A stretch of DNA of 64,000 nt from Trichoplax sp. H2 (GCA_003344405.1 NOWV01000044.1:372001-436000); one strand, 5' to 3'; shown: positions 47,648 through 60,404, counted from the first letter of the stretch. Numbers and translations are program-made. The notes: generated by a model from the letters alone, not told the origin.

Positions 47648-50600
47648 TTAATATTCTGTACTCCGCCTTTCTAAGTATTTCCTACAAAAATTGTGTTTAA
47701 TTGCATGATTAATATTGAACAAGGCTATTATAGTTCAAAAATGGAGCAATATCTAATCATGTAATAGTTACCTTCGTGCATTATCTAAAATTTCTCTTTT
47801 CCTTCTGAACAACAATGACTGACGTTCCTCCGGCGATTTGTGGTTATTGAGATCAATTTGTACTTTACTGTCGTCATTGGATTCTTTCAATTCCTTATTG
47901 TGGCACTCAGTGACTTCAGGAGTTGGTTTTGGGTCACTACTTGCTTGGCTAGTGTTTGTTGAACAAGGTGTTCGGTTTGCTTCTATCTTATTGGCACTAT
48001 CGCCACTATCTGATAAAGTGGTATCATTACTTTGAGGTAGTGACGGTCCACCAACTGCAGCACTATTTTCGTCCGATGCCGTTGCAGTAGGATTGTCAGC
48101 AGTCTATAACCCGTTATGGTTTGAAATCAAAGCAATAAACATATTTAGTATGATATCAAGTACTTTTTATAGGGTAGCTACACATTTCTGATTGGCAATT
48201 ACCTCCGCAACATTTAAGCGACCTTCTAATATGTTATCAGTAGTTATTTCTATGGAACGGGTGAGGTTTAAATCAGCTGTAATGGCGTTTAAGGAAAAAT
48301 TGGGAAACATGGAATGTATTTGCATTGCCTAAAATAAAATACAAGAAAAGCATGTTAATACTGCATGGACATACAACGCCTTCTATTGTGCGGTAATGGA
48401 GGATCTATCAAAAATAATAATACCATGGCTTCGGTTTGGTGTGGCATCATCATTTCGCGATTGCTAGTAACTTCAACAGAGAAGCTAGGCATCCAACTAG
48501 CGATTCGTGACCCTATACAAGAAATAGTGCCACACAATATTTAGTCAATAAATTAAAGACAGATCTAAAATGGCTAGCAAAATCATTCAGCTGTCTCAAT
48601 ACACGTACCATCGAAATGAAAATAATGATTCCTATTAATATTTATAAAGGAAAAGAAGATTAGTTCAAGCAAATTGTATGCCTTACACCTTCCATTTTAA
48701 GAATTCAACAAAATCCAAATAGACTAACCGTGCATTAACTACTGCAGGATGCCGATCTGAATCAGTTGATAGTCGACCTAAATTTCCATCTGCCCCCGCT
48801 GCTTGACCATGCATAGCGTAAGGACCTTCCTGATACCTGCTGTCAACATGTTGAGTATCCGGACATATATCTGCCAACGAAAGTCGACATGTCGGACATG
48901 TTGTATCTTGTTCTAACCATGACTGCAAACAAGAACTAGACAAAAATAATACACACAATCATTATGGGTCCTTCAATTGCTTAATCAAGTATGATCAAAA
49001 AATCATACGGATATCTAGCACTATTCGTACAAGCTGTATCTTGGAATGCAGCATTAATACCTGTGGAACAAGTGTGTACACGGCAATTTTCTAGCATTTT
49101 CCAGCTTTTCCCAACATATTGCACACTTTTGATGCTCTTTCAATTCTTCAGGTGTTGCCATTGAAAACCTAGAGTAAATATTTATGATTAGATACATAAC
49201 ACGTAATCTAGTAATAATGACATTCTTAATAGCAATATTCCAAAGTGCACAGTGAAATCATAGAAATATTGGGGCCGTACTTTGCTTCCATATTCGTCAT
49301 AACCCGTACATAGTTTTGGTGTTTAGCCACCCGTCGTCGAAACTCGTAAAATAGAAAACGCATCTGCATGCATATAATCAAACTTGCAATGCTTAGGAAG
49401 AAATTAGTCCAAATCTATTGGGAAAGGGTACAAACAAGCCACGTGTTTATTTCTTATTTACAAACTCCATAAACTGTAACTGCATTTGTGTACCAAACTA
49501 AGAGATTTTCTACCTACCAACATGTGAAGATGATGGAAAAAATCAATAAAAATTGCAGCCAATTCAATGACTAGTTCGGTATAATATAAATAAGTGCCAC
49601 GATTCTCCCAAACACCTTCATGACCAATATCCCACAGGTGAATGCCATATCTTTGATGTTAATTGAAAACAAAATATTATCTATTCATGAATAACTACAC
49701 CACTTCTCAGTCGATACACTATAGAAAATTAATCGATCCGTCTGTTATTAAACCACCAAAGATTGTCAACACTATTTCCTAACTATTTTTATAGTACCTT
49801 ATAAGACAATTCAACGCATTTAAGGCCAACAGAAAACACTATTGGAATGAGAAAATATCAAACGATCACAGTTAGCATAACCGATAACCGATATAAGGCA
49901 ATTACAGTATATTGTTTTTGGCTATTATAATATATAAAAAATAATTTCAACCAACAACACTATAAAAGACAGAATTAAGAAAATATAAATCACTTACCTC
50001 AACGATCATAAAGGCAAAGGTATTTAATCCGACTTCTAACCCAACATGATAGGATATACCCATTAAAGTAAAGCATGAACCCAAGATACCCAGCAATAAT
50101 AATAAAACACGTCCATGTGTGCCAGTATTGAATGTAGCAGAAAAAGTTAACTAAAAAGTATAGAAGGAATATTGCTAGAGTTTCTGCTTTAGAATTAGTG
50201 TACTTTATTTTCTATAAATCATTTCCGATAAGTAGGTCCTATGCTAAACGTACAGTATATAGCGACTTGCATACATTTTAGTGTTTGTAATGAAGTAGCT
50301 CTTATAGCATTAAGTAAAACAATTGCTCTAGTAATCAGGAGGAAGTACTCACATAATCAAAACGATCACGGCATAATTGCGTAAAAAAGTGTAAAAATCC
50401 CACCAAGGAAAACCAAGCACACCACATTCCTACTTCGCTTAGTTTCTGTACATTTAAAACTCCAAATATGAAGATAAACTTATAAAAGACAAAATTCCAA
50501 AATTTGTCCTTCAAGTGCTGTAAAAAGACAATGATAAAGTAATTTTAGCAAGCAAAAGCAAATGTCTAACTTTCAATAGCACTAGTAGAAATTGATATCA

Positions 50601-53140
50601 AGATCAATCCTAAAAAAATCATTTCTCACAGGCACACTGCACGGAAATTTGCATTAGGCCTCAAATTTATGCTATGCACAAAGACGCAATAAAACTGAAA
50701 TAATTCTAATCGAAGGAGGGAACAGTTGATTATTTCATTGACTAGAGCAATCGTTATCCTTCATTATGCTCCTTGTACTATCTATATTAACGTTGTTGAA
50801 CATACTGTACTACAGCAGTACAGTATAGACTAGTGATGAACAAGTGCGTCAGTAAAATTTCATTGTGCGGAAAGTTTAGTGGCAGTAAAATATAATTAAT
50901 AAGAATATATTAATGAATGATTATTTACTCTTTCCGCGAAGAGACTGCATCTTGTATAAAATTCCGTACCAGTAAATGATTGATTGATCTTTTACAAGTA
51001 CTGATATTATACGTAGCTAGGGATGTCAACATTGCCATCAATAATAAAATAATAATGCCTATCGTTTCTATTATAACGAGCTATACAATCATAATTGCAC
51101 GGCTATTTAGTTCTAGGGCATAATATCCGAAAATAATGAGGAGAATCCGTATGTTATACGGCTATTACGATAAAGCAATAGTGTGAATCTAAATTAACAT
51201 CACGGAATAAAAGCAGACTTTGCAAGTTCGAATCATACGTCATCTGGTGGAATCAGAGAATAGGCATGGAAGCGTATTTCAATACTTTTATAGACTACAG
51301 AGTAGCTTCAACTTCTTGATAGCCTAAAAATATCCCTCGCTTTATTCCACTTGATATAATACAGTAAAAAACTCGTAGAAAAGAAATATGCTCTACCAGG
51401 ATCGCTTTCAATGACATGACTGTGCGGTAGAACTAATCGCTGCTAGATGCGGAACTACAGAAATAGTAATGTTACGACGATACCGATGGGGAAATTAACT
51501 TCCGTTTCAAAAGTTTTGAAACGATTTTTTCTTAAAGGGAGGCTATTTAATTTATGGAAGGGTATTACAATCGATGGCTTTTAATGTTTTATGAACCACT
51601 GTCAAAGTTTCCTCCTCTGACAGTGATAGAATTTAACTACAGATGTCAACCTTGGGTATATGTATTTAGCATATGCAAATCATGAAATGCCTTCAACCGA
51701 TGAAATTAGGACAAATAAAGTCGTAGTATATGACTCTAATAAAGCAAAACATGATTTTAAAAAAGAGAAGAAGTGATAGACACATTCACATAACCAAGAT
51801 AAGGATCAGAAAATGAGAGAAAAAAATAATAAATTTGCCCATCTACGCTGCTATCGCTCTGATACAAAAACATAACTGGTGTAACCATACGGTACTTGAG
51901 TAGGCAACATAAATATACTCTATATGGTAATCGTCTCCGCCTAACTGCGGTATAGTACTATGCTCTAATTCCCTTTTTTGCAATCATCGGTATGTGCCCA
52001 AAGTATGAACATCCGGGTAAACATTTTCTTTACATCAGCACTTTAATTGGAAATCAATCTAATGTACCAGTATTTCTAATATTAGTGTGGACAATACTAT
52101 TTGTAATTAAGCCTAAAGTACGTTCAGGAATAAGATAGTCTTGCTGGTGATATTAGATAAAAATCAACACAACAACTACTTTTAATAGAAAGACACAAGA
52201 GTGACAATATTATAATTATGAACCATGATCGAGGCAAGGCAAGAAGAACGTCAATTAATATCTATGTCAAACTGTTGTAGCAATCAGTTGATCATGAAAG
52301 CTAACCATTTTAGCAGTATTCAATGCTAAATTCTTCAGTGAGTATTTTTACCTGTTGTTCGCTAACACGAAGTTCGCCAAAAACCACTTTTTGCACCAAT
52401 CGAGCTACTAGGAATAGTGTACAGTACGCCATATTGACTACCACCTGATTTGTTTTGAAAAGTAAATTAATTAAAAAAAGGAACCATGAATATCGTTGAT
52501 TATCCTGAATAGGAATTGCTATACACACTACGATATTAAGTCATTACAATCAAAATAAAATGATGATCGTAGTTATAAACAACTAGTACTGCAATTTTTG
52601 AACAACACATTTCTGGAAATGATCAGATGATATCCTCTAATCATTGTCACTACGTATGCAGCAAGTACTTCATTACTTAGAGGTAGTGTAGGAATAGAGA
52701 ATTTGGAACAATAACATTTGATAATCACGGTAAACGTTGTGATGAACAATCATTGAGGTTCTTTTACCTCTATCACTACTGTACAGTGTACATACAGTCC
52801 ATGAGTTAATCAAGAAGAAAGTAATCTACTTTGCAATGTTATGCAATTTTAAACAACTGTTTGTATGACAAGTAGAGAGACTAACCCAAACACACCACAG
52901 CTCTTCCAGCATGACCGAAGCAGTTTGTGTCCATGAAAGCATCAATGTCTGTTCAGGCTTTGGGTGAAAACAATCGAGATTGGATTTGTTGAGGCCATCA
53001 AAGCTTGTCGATTCATGCAAAAAGCGGGAATGAGATACTTCACGAGCATAATATACCGATGCTAGGAATAATCCAAGGCTAAATATAGAATAGGTACGTA
53101 AGGTAGGTACTGGGATACTTTCCACTCCTAAAGACGGCAT
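47648..53140 (-). CDS. AMFR: AMFR/gp78, ER-membrane RING ubiquitin ligase (14 exons)
   Basis: Polytopic ER ubiquitin ligase of ER-associated degradation. Exons 5' to 3': 53140-52886, 52444-52352, 50517-50353, 50150-49998, 49838-49798, 49650-49518, 49414-49281, 49168-49061, 48935-48729, 48631-48609, 48512-48424, 48328-48203, 48103-47772, 47681-47648; 1893 nt, 630 aa (human 643). All phases agree. The N-terminal half has the membrane segments (for example [16 protein letters not shown] and [20 protein letters not shown]). RING finger at about 340-377 (CAIC, CTHLFH, CPTC), then HFDGSRIASW and a CUE domain near 465-507 ([19 protein letters not shown]). A Ser/Thr-rich linker follows, ending in a basic helix ([16 protein letters not shown]) like the E2-binding G2BR region. 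Two very small exons (41 and 23 nt) are needed to keep frame and match the family. The protein stops soon after the basic helix, so the C-terminal p97-binding VIM motif of vertebrate AMFR is absent. Confidence 0.92.
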
Positions 53141-54169
53141 GATCGACTATTGGCGTAGATAGAATAGAAGCGTTTTGGTGAAGAAATCAACACATCGATT
53201 ATCGACGTTGTAGTAGGCAAAATGATACAATGTAGACTGTAGAAGAACAAATCAATTTGTTGTTGCGGGTATCGCAGTATTTCTTTGACAGTCGACTGGC
53301 AGAAAATTGGAAATCTAAATCATCATAATGGTAAGCAATAGAATGACAAAGTGAGTCTTTGGTGCAATGCACATGTAAGCTAATTATTTGCAATTTGGAC
53401 CTGATTGATCGATCATTTTACAATTCTTCGATTGTAGTACATGGATGAAGAAATAGAGTGCGATATTCATTCTACAGTACATTAATTGAAGTCGAGTACA
53501 ATAATAGGGTTGGAAATAGAATAATATTATTATTGCCTACAGTATATGAATATCCTATTGTACTATTCAAACTATGAAGGAGGAAGATGTTGGCGACACC
53601 AATAACAAATACAGTCGTCCATATTTCTTGAAAATGCAGAATAAAGGCTAATAAGGAAATGGAGAAAAAGGTTGAAAACCGTCAAGTACTGTACAATATG
53701 CTATTTTTCATCATGCTCATCCAACTACAATCGATCCTATGGTGAAATGAAGCAAAAAGCGCAAGTCTATGATGACCACTTGCAAGTGGTTTGTCTTTCG
53801 TCATCATAACCTTACTATTAGGATGGGAAGAGTTGAAAAAATCCAAAACATTTACCTCATTAATTGTCATCAATGTCAAGGCAATCGATTTGGATTGTAT
53901 TGATACACCACAGCAATCCAAGGGTTTCCCCCCAAAGAAGCAAATCGATCGATGATCCAACTTGGTTAATAATTTTCCTAGACTACCCTGACGTTGTAAT
54001 AAGTCTGGTGAGTTGTTGTAATAGCCAGCTCAAATTAGTTAATTGCGTAAAAGAAGATTTTATCTAGTCCACGATGATAAAAAGTTGAACAGATTAATTC
54101 ATCATCAATGGCTTGAAAAGTTGTTTTGGTCCGGCACGGATCGTCGAGTCATCATCATTGGACGTTGAA

Positions 54170-54870
54170 CTGTATCGTTCGTGTACTGTACGGTAGGCTT
54201 CAAGGGTACGGTACACGATGGTACGCTACAGTGCTACACGATCGTACGCTTGCGCTCGACAATCGTGGTCTAGAGACACCTGAGGTGGTTTTTCTCGGTG
54301 GCGTGATGGTTTTGTCGTCACCAGTCGTATCGATTGAAGTAGTACGGTGGTGTGTTGAAGACTCGGTGGAATCGACTGCGATACGTACCATGTTGGTTGA
54401 CCCATGGGGGGGGTCTTGAACTTCTCCGTCATGTAGCCTGTAGCACGGCCCGAGTCCAGTCTGCAGTCTACAGTACAGTACTGTACTTTACAGTGCAGTG
54501 TACTGTACAAGTCGAGTCACTACGACGTGGCATTGACACCAACATGGCATGACCCAGCGGACCTTGCCAGGCATTACCGATCCCAGTTCACAGGGTTCAA
54601 CACAATGATGTAAGTGAGTGGTGTCAATCTCCCGAACAGTGAAACTGCTGCATTTCATTCAGTCCGTACCGTCCGTACACTATTGGACTGCACCACGACG
54701 CCACCATCCCATAGTATCAAGGCACTAATTCTGACCTACAGTACTGTACTGTACACTGTACAGTACGTACAGTACAGTATGCTACTTTATAGTGTACAGT
54801 ACTGTACTGTACAGTACTATATAGTGTACAGCGTACAGTACAGTACTGTACTGTACTGTGCCGGCCAGTT
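54170..54870. repeat. CTGTAC/GTACAG palindrome cluster
   Basis: Includes GTACTGTACGGTAG, ACAGTACAGTACTGTAC (near 54471-54487), CAGTGTACTGTACAAG and a run from 54740 to 54860 almost wholly made of TACTGTACAGTA permutations. It also holds an eight-to-nine G tract near 54405. Many overlapping open frames here (54126-54895) are artefacts of the repeat. Confidence 0.85.
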
Positions 54871-54903
54871 GTTGGTGGACCACATCAGACCTTGAAGACC
54901 TTG

Positions 54904-54955
54904 ATTATTATTATTATTATTATTATTCTAATGAGGGACTCTAATGAGGGACTCT
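54904..54955. repeat. ATT microsatellite plus a 15-bp tandem pair
   Basis: Eight or so ATT units are followed by two copies of TCTAATGAGGGACTC. A simple repeat with no coding sense. Confidence 0.9.
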
Positions 54956-55265
54956 GGGGTCAAAGCAACACGGGGACATTCGTCAGTTAGAATAATTATA
55001 ACAAATATCAATTTATTCTAATTATTATTCTAATTATCAATCCAAACCATCTTCCGCTTATTACTAAGTGCATCCAAAGTAGTCACAACGAAGTACACAG
55101 ACTGTAGACTCATAACAATCATCATTGAAGAAGTGTCAATACGGAATGAAAAAACACAACAAGATAGCGCTCAATTCATAACTAAGTAAACAAATATCTA
55201 TAGAAAGAAGATCTAACAAGTACCGCATTCTTCTCCAATCCATCAGTGTTAAAATAACCATCTTG

Positions 55266-55463
55266 ATGGACAAGCGTGTCAAAGTTGTCCGTAAGCATTC
55301 TGCTCAAGTCGCTGAAATGATTGACAATTCAGCTAGCCCAAGCTTTTCAAACACCATTACATTACTAGTGGTCCGTATTCGAGTAAAGCACTGTACTGTA
55401 CTCATCCACCCCCTCGTAATTATTCCACCATTCCAAGTAATGATGACATTATTAATGGATTAA
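55266..55463 (+). CDS. small open frame downstream of the palindrome cluster, product unknown
   Basis: The frame starts ATGGACAAGCG in an acceptable context and begins MDKRVKVVRKHSAQVAEMID, basic then helical. It would be a plausible first exon, but after about 35 codons the sequence becomes unlikely (it contains GCACTGTACTGTACTC of the palindrome family). No convincing donor or following exon was found. It may be a degraded gene start or chance. Its position on the divergent side of AMFR is the main reason to list it. Confidence 0.25.
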   Translation: MDKRVKVVRKHSAQVAEMIDNSASPSFSNTITLLVVRIRVKHCTVLIHPLVIIPPFQVMMTLLMD

Positions 55464-56439
55464 CTCAACGGTAAATGAAAATCAACCATCAGCCTATCTC
55501 AGTGTAGATTCACCAGTACACTGCATATCCAACCTTCTCTTTGCCTTGTAAGCATCATACTAATCTGGCAAATTTTGTATACCCACCCATCGATCAATAC
55601 TGTTTCACAACTATCAGTTAGCATGCATTTATTAGTTCATTATAGAATGATAACAATCACAGAGTCAGTTAATAAACAGTCATGATTTATAAATACGGGA
55701 TAAAGTGGCACAGTGAATCATTTGATATAGAGATTGTTCAAAAATATCAGTCCAATCCAACATACAATTGGCTAATGAAAAGAATCTTTACACTTGTAAT
55801 TGACCAATCCATCAGCATGGGTTTATATTGTTTACGTTCTACTAGTTGAATAATTATGCACAACGTAAGAGTTAACATGATGTATAATGCATTTATACGC
55901 GTAGATTGGAAACGTAAAGTACTAACGCTTACGTCAGAAGTTGCTTAAAGCAATCATACGTAAGTCCTTCAATGATGATTGCATGCATTATCATTTTCTT
56001 GCTATAATAACAGTGATCGCAAGAATACAAATAGTATCATAAAGATTGATCAACAATAGGTATCTGTTAGATAATATAAAATTTCAAATACATGATTCAT
56101 AGACCAGGATACAGCAAAATTAAATTATTTGTATAACAAGTTCGCAGGCGCACATTAGCTAAAATGTCAGTCAACAAAAATTACACATTTACAAATAATA
56201 CAACTAATGCTAATTCGTAAATCGTAAGAATTGAACAAATTGGATTCTGGTCTAATTGGAACAGTAGTTAAAAATTACCAATTGGCTCTAGAGACTACAG
56301 TTTCAGAGCTCATAGACATGCTAAGATAGACTGTAAATTTTGCTTATATCGCCAAGAATTTGTTACAGTTTTTGCATCAAGATTTTATCTGCGGCGCAAG
56401 TATGATGACTGAAACCTCAACTTGTACATTGAAATGCAA
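55464..56439. other. AT-rich spacer downstream of CIAPIN1
   Basis: No exon, repeat array or RNA gene could be supported. It presumably contains the 3' UTR of CIAPIN1 (minus strand, stop at 56440-56442) in its right-hand part. Confidence 0.45.
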
Positions 56440-58656
56440 TTATACGTCTGCCTGAAGCAATCGAGACGGTAATGCAACTTTCTCACCAGGTTTGAATGCT
56501 GGCATTCCAAGGTAGGGACAGCTTGAGCATCGAAAGGCATCTCCTAAATAACACTAATGAATAGAATAAGGAATTACGCTTGAGGAGCCACTGTAAGCTA
56601 CGGCTCGTAATAATAGTAATAAGATCAATATGAATAAAATGCATTGGTTGCTGTATACAGTATCATATCAAATTGCAGTCATCAGGTTATATTCCTATTT
56701 AAAAACATACACTGCCGCACGAAGAGACGGGGTTCCCATTGGTCTTCTTTTCGCTTTCGATTTCTTCAGCTAAGCCACATGAACTATTACAAGTAGAATA
56801 CATAGATGCAGCTAATGTTACTAATGACGATCCAATAGCAGTTTAAGCTAATAAAGTATTAAGAGTTGACAGCACATCCTGTCACTACAAACCAATTTTT
56901 GCAGGCTTTTCGCTTTTTTTTAGCTGAATCGCATTCTTGACCTGTTTTTGTGATATTGAAAATAACAATTATGACACTAAATAATTAAGTTACTGTAGAC
57001 CAATAATGGGAAGTTTCAACATATGAAATAAATTCATCACAATATACTAATAGCAATGATAAAACAGACACGATTATTTGAATAAACTGTTTAGGAAAAT
57101 ACCGAAAATCTCTCATTTCGTAATCCTATTGTACAACTGATGTAATTGAAGTGATTACGTGGAAACAGTAACTTTGTAATATAACCCCCAAATAGCGTAA
57201 ATAGTAATCACTGGTATTATTACTAATTTAATTTCTTAAGTAACACGCAAACGCTAATAATAAACTATGTACTCGTAAAGACGTACTTCTCAACGATGAC
57301 GGATCGGGCTTCAAAAAGTCGTCTTCCTCAATGAGTGTGTTTTCATCGATAATATCCTAACCAATTGCAGTCATAAAAAATAGTTAAAATTAAAGCTCAC
57401 TATACGCGTAAATAAATAGTAAGAATAATTGATAATATCAATATCTGCTAACAATATCATCATCCACAAAATCTTGAGATGACAACGTCCACATTTTTGC
57501 AGTCTCCATTTTCGAGTTGCCACCTAGTGAAATACAAGACACCATTACAATATCTATTTCATAACCACCCTTATGGGTGTTCCCCAGTTGAAACATTTTC
57601 GTTTATACTATCAGTATTGAATTATTATGCTGGACGATACCTAATGAGATTTTATTAGCAAATGGTAGCGCAGCGGAAGAACCAATTTCAAAATTGGGCT
57701 TGCGAGCATTTACCTATGGACAACACGAAACAATTTTAGGCAACATTTAAGTTTACAAGTACTGTAGAGCGACGAAATCCATGCCATGATCAATTTTATA
57801 TAATGGGAATTAAATACCTTTACAGTTGCATTGTCTTCTGCTACCTAGAAGGCAAAGTGTATACAACGAGAGATTAATTTTATGACAATATTACTACCCA
57901 TATACTTTAAAAGTACTAAAAATGGTTTTAAGAACATCCTGGAACGAAAATGACGTTGGATTTTTTTTTCAATCAAGACTGTAATTCCTTCAAAAGTTGT
58001 AACACAAAAGACACACTCATATACGAGTAAAGACTCGTATATAGATTTCTCATTTACAATGGATAGAAAGTGGCACGCATTATACCAACGTACGTAAAGG
58101 AGAAAGTTGTAGACTTACTATACCCATTCGTAGATAAATAACATTTATAACATAGGAAAATCATGATTTCAAATTTCGAACTGTACTAGGCTAACGTGAA
58201 AATTTGTGCTTATTCGTAGATAAATAACTTTTATAACATAGGAAAATGCATGATTTCAAATTTCGAACTGTACTAGGCTAACGTGAAAATTTGTGCTCGA
58301 ACACTTCAATTATCATTAATCGTTCTGTTCATCTCCCCTCCCCCAAAATGTTGAAAAATCTCAAGATTGAAAGAAATTATTATAGCTATATCATGCAGAA
58401 TCTATTCTGGAAATACGTACATGTCATTCCAAGCAACGCGTAATCTCAACATTACTTACTATGGATATATCGGTAAATCCTGCCAAAATTAATTCACTTC
58501 TAATTTGGTCAGACGGTGAGGTATCTCTTAATAAACATTTGCAATCTGGCTTTAACATTTTTAGAATCTGTGCTAACTGTTCCGAAGTATGCTTGCAACA
58601 GTAACTTGATACAACATTGGAAAGGGCGACATCAAACGTTGATGATCCATAAGAAG
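56440..58656 (-). CDS. CIAPIN1: CIAPIN1 / anamorsin (5' exon or exons unresolved)
   Basis: Iron-sulphur protein that, with the diflavin reductase NDOR1, feeds electrons to cytosolic Fe-S cluster assembly (yeast Dre2). Exons 5' to 3': 58656-58515, 58499-58460, 57938-57906 (tentative), 57844-57818, 57713-57641, 57523-57453, 57356-57287, 56941-56893, 56783-56711, 56553-56440; about 229 codons with matching phases. The methyltransferase-like N-terminal domain is represented by [12 protein letters not shown] and [10 protein letters not shown]. An acidic linker follows ([16 protein letters not shown]), then the first cluster site (C-x8-C-x2-C-x-C: ECD..KACKNCSCG). The second site is the twin CX2C ([15 protein letters not shown]), followed by [14 protein letters not shown]. 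All eight cluster cysteines are present. The first ~55 residues and possibly a short exon between 58460 and 57938 were not located. Confidence 0.9.
58126..58297. repeat. 86-bp tandem duplication in a CIAPIN1 intron
   Basis: Two head-to-tail copies (about 58126-58211 and 58212-58297) carry ATTCGTAGATAAATAAC, TTTATAACATAGGAAAAT and AATTTCGAACTGTACTAGG. They are nearly identical. It lies in the intron where an exon may be missing from the model. Confidence 0.95.
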
Positions 58657-59315
58657 CTGAAAGATAAAATGAAGATTAAACGTGTTCAATACTACACAAG
58701 GAGGGCTAAATTAGCTAATATGGCACAATGGAAACGGATATGTTGTGTAATTGACATTGCTACAATATATGAAATCCATAGTTGTATGTTTACAACATGT
58801 TTACTGTCGATTAGGCACTCTAAAACCGTGCCATTGGCGATTCTTACTATATTAGTATAGTAAGCACACCATTACAGTAATCAAAGTGCAAACTCACTTA
58901 ATATGTAACCTACGACGATTGTGGTTACACACGTATACTTTGAATAAATTGAGTTCATTGCTCTTTTACAGACTTTACTAAAACGTTCTAACAAAATCCC
59001 CACTAAGAGTTCATTATCATCATTATTAACATTGCAATACGTCAAATTATACATTCTCAAATTCACCGATACAGAATAATTGATGATTCAACGAGCAAGA
59101 TTACTTTGATCCGTTGCCCAATCAATCTAGTCCTGCCTGCAAGTACTGTACTTTAAATTTGTGACCTTATTTTAAGCAGATTTCTTTCCATAACGATCAT
59201 GCTGATCAAGTGAAATTGTACAGTGTTAATAGACTTGTACATCATTGACAACCAATTGGAACATTTTCAAGACGATATCACCATGTCTTGCTGAATTTCT
59301 ACAGTATACTGTCCA

Positions 59316-59335
59316 NNNNNNNNNNNNNNNNNNNN
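59316..59335. other. assembly gap (20 N)
   Basis: Twenty N. The left flank (about 59157-59315) reappears at 60533-60682, where it continues without a gap. The right flank reappears at 61226. Confidence 0.99.
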
Positions 59336-59719
59336 AGCTCAAAATTGTACAACTTCTTTGTTTTGATTTGGCACCCGCACTTTGTTGAATAGAAATGGAT
59401 GCAGTAAGAATTGAAAAGGAATAGACAGAATTGGATCAACGACACTTTCCTAGATGGACGAAAATGGCTGCAGCTGTTGAGAACTGTTGCTCACATCGGA
59501 CATGGAAGTAGACTGGTGGATTGGATCGCTGCTTCACCTCACTTGTGTGAAACGAACTGTGGTTGAGGCTTTTGACGAACGTGACTCAGTAAAAATGGTT
59601 TGTTTACAGTATGTCGTGCTGTCCTGGCCTGGACTACTGTACCAGGTCAGAGCATTGAAGACAAGTCGCTGACTACACTTGTAACTTACGAGGTGCATCT
59701 CGTGTGGGCTGTGCTGGCT

Positions 59720-60280
59720 GTGTTTCAGCACAGTACAGTATACAGTACTCTATGTACACATTTAATTGTACAGTGTACAGTACATACTGTACAGTACAGT
59801 ACTGTACTGAAAGTGCAATCCTATTGTTGATTACAGTGTACAGTGTACAGTACTTTGTACACTTCGGGTTACGGTGTACTGTACAGTACAGTACAGTACA
59901 CATTTAATTGTACAGTACAGTACTGTACTGTACTGAAAGTGCAATCCTATTAATAGTTGATTACAGTGTACAGTGTACAGTACTGCACTATTTTACAATA
60001 CAAAGTACTGTATTCTTCGGCTTACGGTGTACAGTACTATACTGTACACTGTGGGTTAGGGTGTACTGTACTGTACTGTACTGCTATCACTGCGCGTCAT
60101 TCCAGTGCTACACTTGAAATCAACACATGTCACCTAGTAAGTAAAGTCAACTGTCACCTACAGTACTGTACTGTACAGTGTACAGTACTGTAACTACTGT
60201 ACCTACTGTAGACATCACCCATACAAATGCTTATACCTTGAGAACCTTACAGTACTGTACGTCGCTGTACTGTACTGTAC
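59720..60280. repeat. CTGTAC/GTACAG palindrome cluster upstream of TRIQK exon (copy A)
   Basis: Almost continuous permutations of TACTGTACAGTAC, interleaved with GAAAGTGCAATCCTATT, GTTGATTACAGTGTACAG, TACACTTCGGGTTACGG and TATCACTGCGCGTCATTCC modules that themselves repeat two or three times. Dyads capable of long cruciform stems are frequent. All open frames here are repeat artefacts. Confidence 0.9.
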
Positions 60281-60404
60281 TGCTATCACTGCGCGTCATT
60301 CCAACCGCTACACTTGAAATCAACACCTGTCACCTGTCGCCGCACCACTTCATCCATTTCATCGACCTTGCCTGTCAACAAATTCACAGCAAGAAAGATT
60401 CGCC

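Larger units (their letters stand above)
53141..55265. other. divergent spacer upstream of AMFR
   Basis: About 1 kb of AT-rich sequence without supported exons, then a GC-richer palindrome-dense block (54.17-54.87 kb), an ATT microsatellite and 350 further bases before a small plus-strand open frame. The open frames at 53199-54552 on both strands show no recognisable domains. Confidence 0.5.
58657..60404. other. divergent spacer between CIAPIN1 and TRIQK, with assembly gap
   Basis: The CIAPIN1 5' exon(s) are expected in 58.66-59.3 kb but could not be identified. A run of 20 N lies at 59316-59335. From 59336 the sequence repeats that at 61226 onward. A CTGTAC palindrome cluster fills 59.72-60.28 kb up to the TRIQK first exon. 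Confidence 0.5.

Noticed and set aside
54126-54895. Several overlapping open frames on both strands, 63-97 codons
   Set aside because: They run through CTGTAC palindromes, giving monotonous Tyr/Cys/Thr/Val-rich peptides in many frames at once. This is the signature of repeat-driven open frames.
58516-58860. 114-codon plus-strand open frame beginning [13 protein letters not shown]
   Set aside because: It overlaps, in antisense, the CIAPIN1 exon 58515-58656, whose minus-strand reading matches a known family with correct splice sites. The plus-strand peptide matches nothing.
59487-59672. 61-codon frame MLTSDMEVDWW..., also present at 61377 with one residue changed
   Set aside because: Its repetition reflects the assembly duplication, not conservation. 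No domain or splice structure supports it.
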